Origin: Photorhabdus akhurstii
GTDB taxonomy: Bacteria > Pseudomonadota > Gammaproteobacteria > Enterobacterales > Enterobacteriaceae
Assembly: GCF_018448925.1 (NCBI RefSeq)
Contig: NZ_RCWE01000006.1
Location: 124,001 to 188,000, forward strand
Direction: 5' to 3'
DNA: 64,000 nucleotides
The translations under genes were made by a program, and so were the position numbers. The notes under the pieces are model-generated. The model had not been told where the DNA came from. It saw only the letters and a list, made by a program, of their open reading frames with translations, and ran no database searches. Below are positions 40,356 to 48,888 of this stretch, piece by piece; positions within the stretch are counted from its first letter, which is position 1; every line of letters begins with the position of its first letter.

Positions 40356-42005
40356 ATGAAAAAGAAAATAATATCAGGTGTTTATCTGGGATTATTGTTC
40401 ATTGCAACTTTAATACTGGTTTTTGAAAAAAGTGAAGACATTTACCCGGCACTGATCGCTGTCGGCGTGTTTGGTGTGATATTTGGCTTGGTGTTTTTTG
40501 TATCTGCCCGGTTACTGTTTTCTACGGCCTTTACCGGAACACTGTTTATTATCTTTAAGTTCCTCAATCAGATAAAAGTTCATTACTACAAAGAGCAGTT
40601 GATGTTCTCCGATCTGAACTTGATGTTTGATCCTGCCAATCAGGAAACATTACACCACTATTGGCTGGCCGGTTTGGGCGTTGTCGCTATGTTTATCTGG
40701 TTGATTTTTAACATGATGCTGAGCTGGAAAAAATCATCTCCCCTTCGTGGCTTCAAATGGCGTACTGTCGGCTTGGTTCTGGCGGCGTTCTGTACATGGG
40801 AAGTGAGCGCTACTGCCAATGCATTTAGAGAGCAGTGGGAATCTTCACTACCAAAAGGACGTGGTACCGTCACTAATATGGTGATGTCGGCTAAAGATGC
40901 CAAATATCATGCGCCTCAATTTGGGCAATCAGCCGATTATTTTCTGCAACAGGCTAAAAGTATCGTGCTGCCTGTGCCGCAGTCAGCGATTAAACCTGAC
41001 GTGGTGATGTTATTACAAGAATCTACCGTGACTCCACATATCTATCAGTTGCCTGATGATACCCATTTACCCGATCTTTATATGTTTCAGCGGGATTCTG
41101 GTGTCAGCGCACAAAGCCCAATGCGAGTGCAAACTTTCGGTGGTGGTACCTGGTTATCTGAATTTTCCGCTCTGACCGGCTTAAATACAGACGATTTTGG
41201 CTCACGTAAGAATGCGGTTTTTTATTTTATTGTTGATCACCTGAAATACAGCTTGTTCCATGAAATGAAACAGAATGGTTATTACACGGTTGTTTTGACG
41301 CCATTTAATAAATCCTCTTATCATTCTGGTCATGCTTATCAAACTCTCGGCGTTGATCGCATTATTCAGCCACAGGAATTGGGATATCCCGCCAGTCTCG
41401 ATAAAAATCTGTGGACTATCTCTACGCAAGAGATGTTGGGTTATGTGAAAGAAATTTTGGCGCAGGAAACGGATAAGCCGCTCTTTATTTTCTCACTGAC
41501 CATGTATGAACATGGCCCATATGATGAAGATCATTCTGATGATTACGGGCTTACCGGACATGTGAAAAATTCACAGGCAGTGGGTAAATTCAGTCACTAT
41601 ATGGAGAAAATCAAAGCTTCTGATCCGGCAATTAAAGATTTCAGTGAGTTTGTTGCTAAGCGGGAAAAGCCAACCATGTTCCTCTATTTCGGTGATCATC
41701 AACCCAATATCAGCCTAAACCAGTACAATGGCGTATTTTCAAATCCGGGTCATATCACCCAGTTTACTATGCGAGATAACTTGCAACAGGGAGAATCTAT
41801 TCAGACTGATGAACTGACGGATATTTCATTCCTTGGCGGCATGATTATGGAGAGAGCTAAACTGGATGCTTCACCTTTTTATCGAGCAAATATGACAATG
41901 CGTCATCTCTGCCGGGGAGCGTTGGATGATTGTCAGGATAAAGCGCTAGTGGAAAGTTATAAACACTATATTTATCAGCAATTAGATGTTGCAGGTAAAA
42001 AGTAA
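40356..42005 (+). CDS. LtaS-like membrane sulfatase-fold protein
   Basis: A 549-residue protein with about five N-terminal membrane segments (residues 6-24, 30-50, 52-70, 103-123, 135-152), then a periplasmic alkaline-phosphatase-superfamily domain. Metal and nucleophile positions are visible: Glu222 in LLQEST, Thr265 in GGGTWLSEFSALTG, and Asp447-His448 in YFGDHQP. His386 lies in TMYEHGPYDE. The family includes phosphoglycerol and phosphoethanolamine transferases acting on glycolipid or LPS. It is not one of the known named EptA/EptB genes by context. It could decorate a surface glycan. It stands alone after selB. Confidence 0.8.
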   Translation: MKKKIISGVYLGLLFIATLILVFEKSEDIYPALIAVGVFGVIFGLVFFVSARLLFSTAFTGTLFIIFKFLNQIKVHYYKEQLMFSDLNLMFDPANQETLHHYWLAGLGVVAMFIWLIFNMMLSWKKSSPLRGFKWRTVGLVLAAFCTWEVSATANAFREQWESSLPKGRGTVTNMVMSAKDAKYHAPQFGQSADYFLQQAKSIVLPVPQSAIKPDVVMLLQESTVTPHIYQLPDDTHLPDLYMFQRDSGVSAQSPMRVQTFGGGTWLSEFSALTGLNTDDFGSRKNAVFYFIVDHLKYSLFHEMKQNGYYTVVLTPFNKSSYHSGHAYQTLGVDRIIQPQELGYPASLDKNLWTISTQEMLGYVKEILAQETDKPLFIFSLTMYEHGPYDEDHSDDYGLTGHVKNSQAVGKFSHYMEKIKASDPAIKDFSEFVAKREKPTMFLYFGDHQPNISLNQYNGVFSNPGHITQFTMRDNLQQGESIQTDELTDISFLGGMIMERAKLDASPFYRANMTMRHLCRGALDDCQDKALVESYKHYIYQQLDVAGKK

Positions 42006-42608
42006 GTTATAAAATCATCATGTGAGTAGGTGCCATATTTATATGGCACTGTAAATGACTCCAAGTGCCGAGTTGCAGTAGATAATTGGCTATCAGACGG
42101 GTACAGTCGGTTCAATGCCTGTTGCACAAACCTGTCTCAATGTCTGGTTATCCACGTACTCAAGCGCATAGATACATTTGACTGGCCAGTTATACTCACA
42201 TAGCGCAGACAACGTAAGATTGTTTCTTCTGGCGTTTGGAAGTTTCCTGATCACTGTACTCTGGTTTGTTGCCTTTCAGCTCAATGAACAGACTATATAC
42301 TGGATACGTTCCCATTCATCCACAATCAGCTTGTGCTTTATAAGTTTTTTCAAAAAGATATAGTTTTCAATCAGCCCTAACGTATTGAGTTTTTTCTGTA
42401 ATTTTTTTATTTACTTTTTCATTGTGAATTTTCTCTATTTATTGTGAGCTATTCTGCTACATGTCAGAGTACAATATATGAAAGAGTTTTATTAAATTAT
42501 AAATCTATATCACGGAATCATATAACCGTCGGCACATCTGCTTATAGCATATGGGAAGATAGAAATTATTAAATAAAAATAAAACACTAAGCATATAAAA
42601 ATATATGC
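42006..42608. other. 603-base intergenic region, degraded coding relic
   Basis: Minus-strand stretches near 42100-42270 stay open for about 40 codons and look protein-like (NNLTLSALCEYNWP, ALEYVDNQTLRQVCATGIEP), but they stop near 42090 and lack an upstream start. I do not recognise the family. It may be a remnant of a lost gene. Confidence 0.35.
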
Positions 42609-43013
42609 TTAGTGACAAAGAGAAATATCCTTAACATACTTATTTGGAGCCATCCATGATGATTTACTACATGTTATATACCCTTCCAACTTTAATTTAT
42701 CATCAACATAAAAAGATACAAATAAAGTAAGAATAAATCCTATTATTGATACACATGAAATATAATCCCCAATTTTACTATTAAGACGTTTCACCTTACC
42801 CAATGAGATTCTATATAAAATAAAAGAAATATAAATCAACACAGGACTAAACCAAATAGCTCCCGCGCTTTTCCATGAGAATGTAATAACACTATCATGC
42901 TTAAAAAAATCGATATAATCATTCAACGAAAAAAATATAGATAATACTACCATAAAAATAAGCAATAAAATTCCAGAATATAATTTTGCTTTATTTTTAT
43001 TTATATTATCCAC
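42609..43013 (-). CDS. Small membrane protein, possible immunity protein
   Basis: A 134-residue protein with three or four hydrophobic segments (LYSGILLLIFMVVLSIFF, AGAIWFSPVLIYISFILYRI, ISCVSIIGFILTLFVSFYV) and a final Cys-rich tail CSKSSWMAPNKYVKDISLCH. It overlaps the upstream 238-residue gene by 8 bases, so the pair is translationally coupled. A membrane immunity protein next to a hydrophobic toxin is a common arrangement. No homologue was named. Confidence 0.55.
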   Translation of the reverse strand: MDNINKNKAKLYSGILLLIFMVVLSIFFSLNDYIDFFKHDSVITFSWKSAGAIWFSPVLIYISFILYRISLGKVKRLNSKIGDYISCVSIIGFILTLFVSFYVDDKLKLEGYITCSKSSWMAPNKYVKDISLCH

Positions 43014-43722
43014 GACTAAACCTTCCCCACATATTAAAAAACTGATCCGGATGGTATGGTGTCGGATTTGTTTTTTTATTCTTTATGTTTTTAATTATCG
43101 TTTCACTAATTTTAAAGTGGTCATCTAACCAATATAAAGAAAGATAAGTTAGAAACCCAATAGCAAAAACGCCAAGAGCTACAAGCATAAGACTTCCTCC
43201 TACAGCTAAGAGTGGAGAAACTATTAGAGTATTAGCAGCCGTAGCAATACCTATTGAAATAGCTAATTTTGCACCATCCATTGTTAAATTAACGAACAAA
43301 TCAACCAATCCATATTCATCTTTAAATATTAACTCAACTAGTCTATATGCGGCTGAGAATACTATACCGAATCTAGCACCTTGGGCAATTCCAGCTTCAA
43401 TACCTAACGTACCTACCCCAAAAGACACTATACGTGGATTATTAGTAAGATATCTTGTGGCGTTTAAATAGTTTCTTACACCAGGGTAACCTGATAACTT
43501 TATATATCTTCTTCCATCCTTACCAAAATACTCTGTTGCTTCCACACCGAAACTTCTTAAATCATTTATTATTCTTGCTATCCCAAAAGAATCATAGATA
43601 TTACCAGCAAATGATGAAGCTGGATCAGTATATGAGTAGATAGTTTTAATATTATTTCTCCATGAATTATAGAAATTATGATCTAGTATTTCCATATAAT
43701 CTATGGCTTCATCTTTTGTCAA
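43006..43722 (-). CDS. Hydrophobic C-terminal protein, possible membrane toxin
   Basis: 238 residues from a TTG start (MTKDEAIDYMEILDHNFYNS). An ATG at 43695 could also be used. The middle is a soluble part (FGIARIINDLRSFGVEA). The second half is hydrophobic: FGIVFSAAYRLVELIF, then LAISIGIATAANTLIVS and LLAVGGSLMLVALGVFAIGF, and it ends with WLDDHFKISETIIKNIKN. That layout is typical of effectors that insert in the inner membrane. The same frame continues upstream past one TAA (43735-43737) into a 47-residue frame, so it may be the 3' part of a broken 290-residue gene. Assignment as toxin is inference. Confidence 0.5.
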   Translation of the reverse strand: MTKDEAIDYMEILDHNFYNSWRNNIKTIYSYTDPASSFAGNIYDSFGIARIINDLRSFGVEATEYFGKDGRRYIKLSGYPGVRNYLNATRYLTNNPRIVSFGVGTLGIEAGIAQGARFGIVFSAAYRLVELIFKDEYGLVDLFVNLTMDGAKLAISIGIATAANTLIVSPLLAVGGSLMLVALGVFAIGFLTYLSLYWLDDHFKISETIIKNIKNKKTNPTPYHPDQFFNMWGRFSRG

Positions 43723-43734
43723 TAAAGCAATAAC

Positions 43735-43878
43735 TTATTGGTTTAGTTTAAATTGATGCTCCAATTCCAATAACATACGGTTATATTTTTGATCTTCTAT
43801 TTGTTTTTTAAAATTAAGATGTTCTTCTAATCTGTAATCATTATCAACAAATGTTTTTAACCGTGGATCATACTTCAT
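43735..43878 (-). CDS. 47-residue frame upstream of the hydrophobic protein
   Basis: ATG at 43878 after GGAG and 7 bases, sequence MKYDPRLKTFVDNDYRLEEH onwards, ending LELEHQFKLNQ at a TAA. It is in the same frame as the 238-residue protein 15 bases downstream, separated only by that stop. It is either the N-terminal piece of one interrupted gene or a small charged, coiled-coil-like protein of its own. Confidence 0.45.
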   Translation of the reverse strand: MKYDPRLKTFVDNDYRLEEHLNFKKQIEDQKYNRMLLELEHQFKLNQ

Positions 43879-43941
43879 TTTATAACTCCATCTATATTAT
43901 ATAGTTTATTGAAGTTTTATTTCATATTTTATCGGTCTTAG

Positions 43942-44088
43942 CTATTTTTTCTTTAATTTTTCTGAATTATTGGGAGCTGGATCAAATTTCCCTGTTGAGG
44001 ATTGACACTCTGTTTTAATCTGTTCGATAAGATTAAGCCTGATATCTTTTAAATATGCGCTGAGTTGTTTCGAGTTAGTCACTTTCAT
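43942..44088 (-). CDS. HipB-like fragment (48 residues)
   Basis: ATG at 44088 opens MKVTNSKQLSAYLKDIRLNL, which matches the start of HipB-type helix-turn-helix antitoxins. It then runs into a different tail (IEQIKTECQSSTGKFDPAPN) and stops at 43942. The recognition helix seen in full HipB proteins is missing, so it is probably a truncated or fused remnant. A CAGGT-N12-ACCTG inverted repeat upstream (44138-44159) could be its old operator. Recognition is by memory and weak. Confidence 0.4.
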   Translation of the reverse strand: MKVTNSKQLSAYLKDIRLNLIEQIKTECQSSTGKFDPAPNNSEKLKKK

Positions 44089-44431
44089 ATTGAGGTCAAC
44101 CAATTTGAACAGTTAACCTCATTGTTACACGCTATAGCAGGTAAATATAATTTCACCTGTTATAACCGGTAAAAAAGTTCCACTCTTGCCTTTTACCCAT
44201 TCACTTGCCAATACAGAATGTAAAAAATATAATTAAAACAATTTGTTATGTGAATTTTGATTTTGTAACTAAATGGTAGCATTATCTCATAGCTTGCTAT
44301 CAATAAAAAACCATCCCCCATCTATTTGCAAATAGCCTAGAACGTTTACCAACGCAACTACAGTTTCCTTGCGGTACGCATATAAATTATATAATTTAGC
44401 TAAATTAGCTAGATGTTCAATGGTAAAGGTT
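44089..44431. promoter_or_regulatory. Divergent intergenic region before the TrlF operon
   Basis: 343 AT-rich bases between the HipB-like fragment and the small HTH-like gene. It holds the CAGGT/ACCTG inverted repeat at 44138-44159 and presumably promoters in both directions. No clear sigma-70 pair was singled out. Confidence 0.4.
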
Positions 44432-44674
44432 ATGATAAACGAACAAGATATTTACGAAAGGATCAAGCAGGTTTTAGCAAATGCGCCACGCAATCAGTAC
44501 ACGGCTGAGCTACATCTACAAATGATTAAGTATGCTGATGAGTTGAAGAACATTACAGCTAAAGATTTTTGTGAAGGTGTTGGGCTTAGCCAAAGTTTTG
44601 GCACCGAGTTCAGTAAAATGCGCAATTTGACGCAGCGTTTGAAAACCGCAGGACTTAATACGGATCTGCTTTAA
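44432..44674 (+). CDS. Small HTH-like protein, first gene of TrlF operon
   Basis: 80 residues from the ATG at 44432 (MINEQDIYERIKQVLANAPR), with in-frame starts at 44369 and 44420 as alternatives. It is helical and charged: QMIKYADELKNITAKDFCEG, VGLSQSFGTEFSKMRNLTQ and RLKTAGLNTDLL, which resembles a helix-turn-helix-like fold in conflict-system neighbours. It precedes the TrlF-like gene by 68 bases on the same strand. It could regulate the operon or help in DNA or RNA binding. I do not recognise a named family. Confidence 0.6.
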   Translation: MINEQDIYERIKQVLANAPRNQYTAELHLQMIKYADELKNITAKDFCEGVGLSQSFGTEFSKMRNLTQRLKTAGLNTDLL

Positions 44675-44742
44675 GACAATTTTGTCGATGTAAATTGCCA
44701 AGACCTAAACGATGAATATGCCTGTATAAGTGGAGTATAAGT

Positions 44743-47400
44743 ATGACTATCCAGACCAATAAGTACACTAAAGCACGTTTTTTCAAGTGTGCATTGCAGG
44801 TAAATTCTTCAGACTACATAAAACATCGGGGGCAGCAACCGACTCTTTCTGAAGATGACTATAACCAGCAATTATTAAATGCTTCGCTAGAGATGAGAAT
44901 TAAAGTCATTGGCCTAGCTGATCATGGATCGGTGAATGGTTTTGAAAAGATCAGAGATCTCTTTGCACAACATGGAATCGTGGTGTTCCCCGGCTTTAAA
45001 GTTGCTTCCAGTGAGAAAATTCACTTCGTTTGCCTGTTTGATGAATCAGATTCATCTGATTTGATAAAAATGCATTTGGGGGCACTGGGGGTAGATATAA
45101 ACCAGCCGGAAGCCCCAGTGCAGAAATCTGCCACGGATATTATTAATTACGTAAACGATAAGGGTGGTTTCATTTTCGCGGCCCACTGTACCAATGATGA
45201 TGGCGTGTTAAAGCAGCGGATGAATCATGTTTGGCAACATAAAGGGCTGTTGGCTGCTCAGATCCCAGGTTCAGTTGAGGACTTAAAGGGCGTAGAGAGC
45301 GACTTTTACCGTAAAGTTTTCCTGAATAAGAATGATGACTATCGCCGCGAGCGGGAAATGGCTGCCATCAATGCCGCTGATGTGGCAAAGCCTGGAGAGA
45401 TTAAAGCTAATGGCGCTTCTTGTTTAATTAAAATGACCAAGCCCTGCTTCACTTCTTTCAAGCAAGCTTTTTTAGATGCTGGCTCCAGAGTGCGGCTAAA
45501 TTCAGACAAACCGGAAAACTATGCGTCAGCTATCGAACGTATTCGTTTTGTCGGTGGCTATCTTGATGGTATGGATATTGAATTATCGGATCACTTAAAC
45601 ACGGTGATTGGTGGTAGAGGTACGGGCAAATCAACCCTGCTGGAGTGTATTCGCTATGCTTTTGATTTAGAACCTTTTGGTAAAGCATCAAAAGCTCAGC
45701 ATGACGCTATTGTAAAAAATAACTTAGGTATCGAAAAAGGTATAGTTGAAGTAAGTATTCGCTCTGCAACCATGCATGGCCGCGTATTTACGGTAAGCCG
45801 CAAATATGGAAACCAGCCAGTGGTGAATGAAAACGGCAGAATTTCACCTTATCACCCCAAAGATTTACTGCCTGGCGTTGAGCTGTACGGTCAGAATGAA
45901 ATTTATGAAATGACTCGGGATGAGCAAAGCCGAAACCTACTTATTAAACGATTCTTGGAAGGTGAGCACGAACAGTTTGATAAGGCCATAGCCAAAGTGC
46001 TAGTGAGCCTTAAGGATAATCGTGAAACCATTATTCGTGCGCTTAGCCAAAAAGCAGATGTTGAAGCAGAAGTTGAGCGCTTACCCAAGTTATTGGATCA
46101 GGCTAAACAATTCCAAGCGCTGGGTATTGATGAAAAGTTGAAAATGATTCCAAAGCTGGAAAAGGAAAAACAACTGAGTGGGAGAGTTAATGAAGAAATT
46201 GCTCGAGTAAAAGAAGCTATCAACATCTTAAAAGACAGTTTGCCAGATACGGTATTTTTAAGCGATGCCAGCTTAGAAGGATTGCCACACTTAGATCTTT
46301 TAAAACAAAAGCGTCAAGTTTTAGAAATGTTAAAGAGCTCTTTAACTCAATGTTTAATCCGGGTTGAAGAGCTCTCCAGTAAAGCCTCGAGTGATTTACT
46401 TCCTCTACAGCAACAACTGTCGGAAAGGTTACAAGCGGAAGAACAACAACTTGAAAATGAGTTTAAAGACATACCTACAAGTCAGGGTAAAACGGGTCGG
46501 CAGATTGGTACTGAATATCAAACCTTACTAAAGCAAATTGAACAGATTCGCCCAAAAGAAACTGCCTTGCAAAACCGACAAACCCAACTCAACGAGCTCT
46601 ATAGTCAGCGGAAGAAACTATTACTTGAGTTAGATCAGCAGACCAGTGCACATGCTAGCGCCATGCAGAAGTCGGTTAAACGGCTCAATCGCAAGTTGGA
46701 TCAGAAGGTACGCCTTAGTCTGAATTCTGAAGGTAACCGCCAAGAATTAGTGAATTTCTTGAGTGATTGCAACTTGGAAGGTGTTGGGCAGGAAAGACTA
46801 GCGTGGGTTTTAGAGGGTGAGTTCACACCAGCTAATCTTGCTGCCACTATTCGCCAAGGTGAGGCTGAATTAACCTCTAATTTCGGTATATCTAATTCCG
46901 TTGTACGAGCGTTAAGCCGTTTGCCTGAGAGTAAACTGCTTGAGCTAGAAGAGTTGCTGCTTCCCGATACAATCGCGATTGAGCTGAATATCACTCACGG
47001 TGAACGCGAGACCGTTTTCCGCCCAATTGGGGAACTATCGACCGGCCAACAATGTACGGCGATTTTGCACCTGTTGCTATTGGACAACCAAGATCCGCTT
47101 ATCCTTGATCAGCCAGAGGATAACCTTGATAACGCCTTTATTGCTGAACGTATAGTTGCTGAGCTGCGCAGAGCCAAACTAAGCCGACAGTTCTTGTTCG
47201 CAACCCACAACGCCAATATTCCGGTATTTGGTGACGCGGAATGGATTGGTGTGCTGAGTGTGGAAGATAACAAAGGGTTGATCCTGCCAGAACAACAGGG
47301 TGCGATCGATATGCCAGAAGTGCAAAAACTAGCGGCAGATATATTGGAAGGTGGTAAGAGTGCGTTTAATCAACGCCGTGAAAAGTACGGCTTTAACTGA
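44743..47400 (+). CDS. TrlF-like PHP/SMC-type ATPase
   Basis: An 885-residue protein. The N-terminal 240 residues are PHP-like: GLADHGSVNGF (Asp60, His61) and FIFAAHCTNDDG (His148). The canonical first motif HxH seems replaced by ALQVN (residues 17-21). Walker A is GGRGTGKST at 290-298, long coiled-coil stretches lie between about 410 and 690, the ABC-like signature STGQQCTAIL starts at 766, Walker B is PLILDQPEDNL (785-795) and the H-loop FATHN is near 819-823. NCBI uses the name TrlF for proteins of this layout. Related ATPases occur in anti-phage operons. It is followed by the Schlafen-type gene after 26 bases. Confidence 0.75.
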   Translation: MTIQTNKYTKARFFKCALQVNSSDYIKHRGQQPTLSEDDYNQQLLNASLEMRIKVIGLADHGSVNGFEKIRDLFAQHGIVVFPGFKVASSEKIHFVCLFDESDSSDLIKMHLGALGVDINQPEAPVQKSATDIINYVNDKGGFIFAAHCTNDDGVLKQRMNHVWQHKGLLAAQIPGSVEDLKGVESDFYRKVFLNKNDDYRREREMAAINAADVAKPGEIKANGASCLIKMTKPCFTSFKQAFLDAGSRVRLNSDKPENYASAIERIRFVGGYLDGMDIELSDHLNTVIGGRGTGKSTLLECIRYAFDLEPFGKASKAQHDAIVKNNLGIEKGIVEVSIRSATMHGRVFTVSRKYGNQPVVNENGRISPYHPKDLLPGVELYGQNEIYEMTRDEQSRNLLIKRFLEGEHEQFDKAIAKVLVSLKDNRETIIRALSQKADVEAEVERLPKLLDQAKQFQALGIDEKLKMIPKLEKEKQLSGRVNEEIARVKEAINILKDSLPDTVFLSDASLEGLPHLDLLKQKRQVLEMLKSSLTQCLIRVEELSSKASSDLLPLQQQLSERLQAEEQQLENEFKDIPTSQGKTGRQIGTEYQTLLKQIEQIRPKETALQNRQTQLNELYSQRKKLLLELDQQTSAHASAMQKSVKRLNRKLDQKVRLSLNSEGNRQELVNFLSDCNLEGVGQERLAWVLEGEFTPANLAATIRQGEAELTSNFGISNSVVRALSRLPESKLLELEELLLPDTIAIELNITHGERETVFRPIGELSTGQQCTAILHLLLLDNQDPLILDQPEDNLDNAFIAERIVAELRRAKLSRQFLFATHNANIPVFGDAEWIGVLSVEDNKGLILPEQQGAIDMPEVQKLAADILEGGKSAFNQRREKYGFN

Positions 47401-47426
47401 ATGCTTTACTTCCTTGGGAGAGAACG

Positions 47427-48647
47427 ATGTTAAAAACAGAATTGTTGGAAATTATTGCCAATGGCGAAAACTCAGGTGTGGAATTTAAGCGAGATGATAT
47501 ACGTCCTGAGCAATTAGCCAAAGAAGTTGTTGCCATGACCAACTTTCAAGGAGGACGAATACTGCTGGGTGTGGAAGATGACGGCACTATTAGTGGCGTG
47601 CAAAGGCATGATCTTGAAGAGTGGGTTATGAATGTCTTTCAGGGCAAAATTCATCCGATGATGCTGCCGTTTTACGAAGAGGTGAAATTGGATGATGGCA
47701 AACTGGTTGCTGTCATTAGCTTTCCCATCGGCATTTCGAAGCCCTACGTCGTTCGCCATAGCGGAAAAGAGGAAATCTATATTCGTGTTGGGACAACATC
47801 GAGGCTAGCAACTAGAGAACAGCAGATGCGATTGTTTGAATTGGGTGGAATGCTGCATACCGAAGTAATGCCTGTGCCTCGTACAGATATGAGTTGTTTG
47901 GATGACGCCCGCTTAACCAATTATGTAAAAGACATCTTACGAGATCCCGATGTACCTAAAACGCCTGATGAATGGCAAACAAGGCTACTTGGACTGGGTT
48001 TTTTAACCGAAGCCGCAGGCAGCGTTTGCTGCACAATAGCTGGCTTGGTGTTATTTGGTAAAAGCCCGAGACGCTATCTCAAACAAGCGGGTTTACGGGT
48101 CATGGTATTTCATGGTGAAGATAAGGAATACCAAGCTGCATTGGATGACATCATTGATGGCCCAATGGTCGGACGCTGGGATCTTGAAAATGGTGATAAA
48201 CGGCTAATCGATGGCGGAGTTATTGAGAGATTTATGGAGGCTATGAGTCCCTTTATTTCTCAAGAGTCTGATCAAGTGAATGAAGAGTTAAGGCGAGAGA
48301 CACAGTGGTTTTATCCACTTGAGGCCGTTAGAGAAGCATTGGTCAATGCGCTGGCGCACCGCGATTGGACGCGTTTTGTTGAAATTGAGGTCTCTAGTTA
48401 TTCCGACCGGCTTGAAATCATTAGCCCAGGTTCGTTACCAAACTCCATGACGGTAGAAAAAATGAAAGCAGGGCAGCGTTCACCCAGAAATACCATTGTT
48501 ATGGAAGTATTACGTGATTATGGCTATGTCGATTACCGAGGAATGGGTGTGAGGACCAAAATTATGCCATTAACGAAAGCGTTAACAGGTAAAGATCCTG
48601 AGTTTGATTTGACAGACGATCATTTAAAAACAATCTTGTTCCGGTAA
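47427..48647 (+). CDS. Schlafen AlbA-2 domain / RecG-like ATP-binding protein
   Basis: A 406-residue protein. Residues 1-130 form the AlbA_2 (Schlafen) domain with GVEFKRDDIRPEQLAKEVVAMTNFQGG and ILLGVEDDGTISGVQ. Residues about 285-405 carry a HATPase_c_4-type ATP-binding domain, with REALVNALAHRDW and PGSLPNSMTVEKM and a YRGMGVRTK end. This family (formerly grouped with RecG-like helicases) binds nucleic acids and is found in conflict islands. It is the third gene of the HTH/TrlF/Schlafen run and faces the same way with 26 bases to the second gene. The function in this operon is not known. Confidence 0.78.
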   Translation: MLKTELLEIIANGENSGVEFKRDDIRPEQLAKEVVAMTNFQGGRILLGVEDDGTISGVQRHDLEEWVMNVFQGKIHPMMLPFYEEVKLDDGKLVAVISFPIGISKPYVVRHSGKEEIYIRVGTTSRLATREQQMRLFELGGMLHTEVMPVPRTDMSCLDDARLTNYVKDILRDPDVPKTPDEWQTRLLGLGFLTEAAGSVCCTIAGLVLFGKSPRRYLKQAGLRVMVFHGEDKEYQAALDDIIDGPMVGRWDLENGDKRLIDGGVIERFMEAMSPFISQESDQVNEELRRETQWFYPLEAVREALVNALAHRDWTRFVEIEVSSYSDRLEIISPGSLPNSMTVEKMKAGQRSPRNTIVMEVLRDYGYVDYRGMGVRTKIMPLTKALTGKDPEFDLTDDHLKTILFR

Positions 48648-48794
48648 TAGATGTTGTGGCTGTTGGAACAACGTATACCGCGCTGTATTTGACGCTTTTA
48701 AAACAACACCATTTTTTTAAAAGTAATCGGAAAATGACTTTGCAATGCGCGATGTAATTCTGGTAAAGCAGATCAAAGCGAAGTAAAAAAGAAA

Positions 48795-48842
48795 GCACTG
48801 TTGTATATGTAAAAATTTATATATAACAGTGCGTTATGCTTG
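48795..48842. terminator. Large inverted repeat after the TrlF operon
   Basis: GCACTGTTGTATAT on the left and ATATATAACAGTGC on the right (one mismatch) around an A/T loop. It lies 147 bases after the Schlafen gene and 46 before the mnmE stop, in the convergent gap. It may be a bidirectional terminator or an attachment-related palindrome. Confidence 0.5.
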
Positions 48843-48888
48843 ATATGTTACGATGGTTTTTGAAGCGTTACACTTTAAAAATGACCAC

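Noticed and set aside
42178-42363. Plus-strand 61-codon hydrophobic frame
   Set aside because: No ribosome site and no family resemblance; the opposite strand looks more protein-like there, but is also broken.
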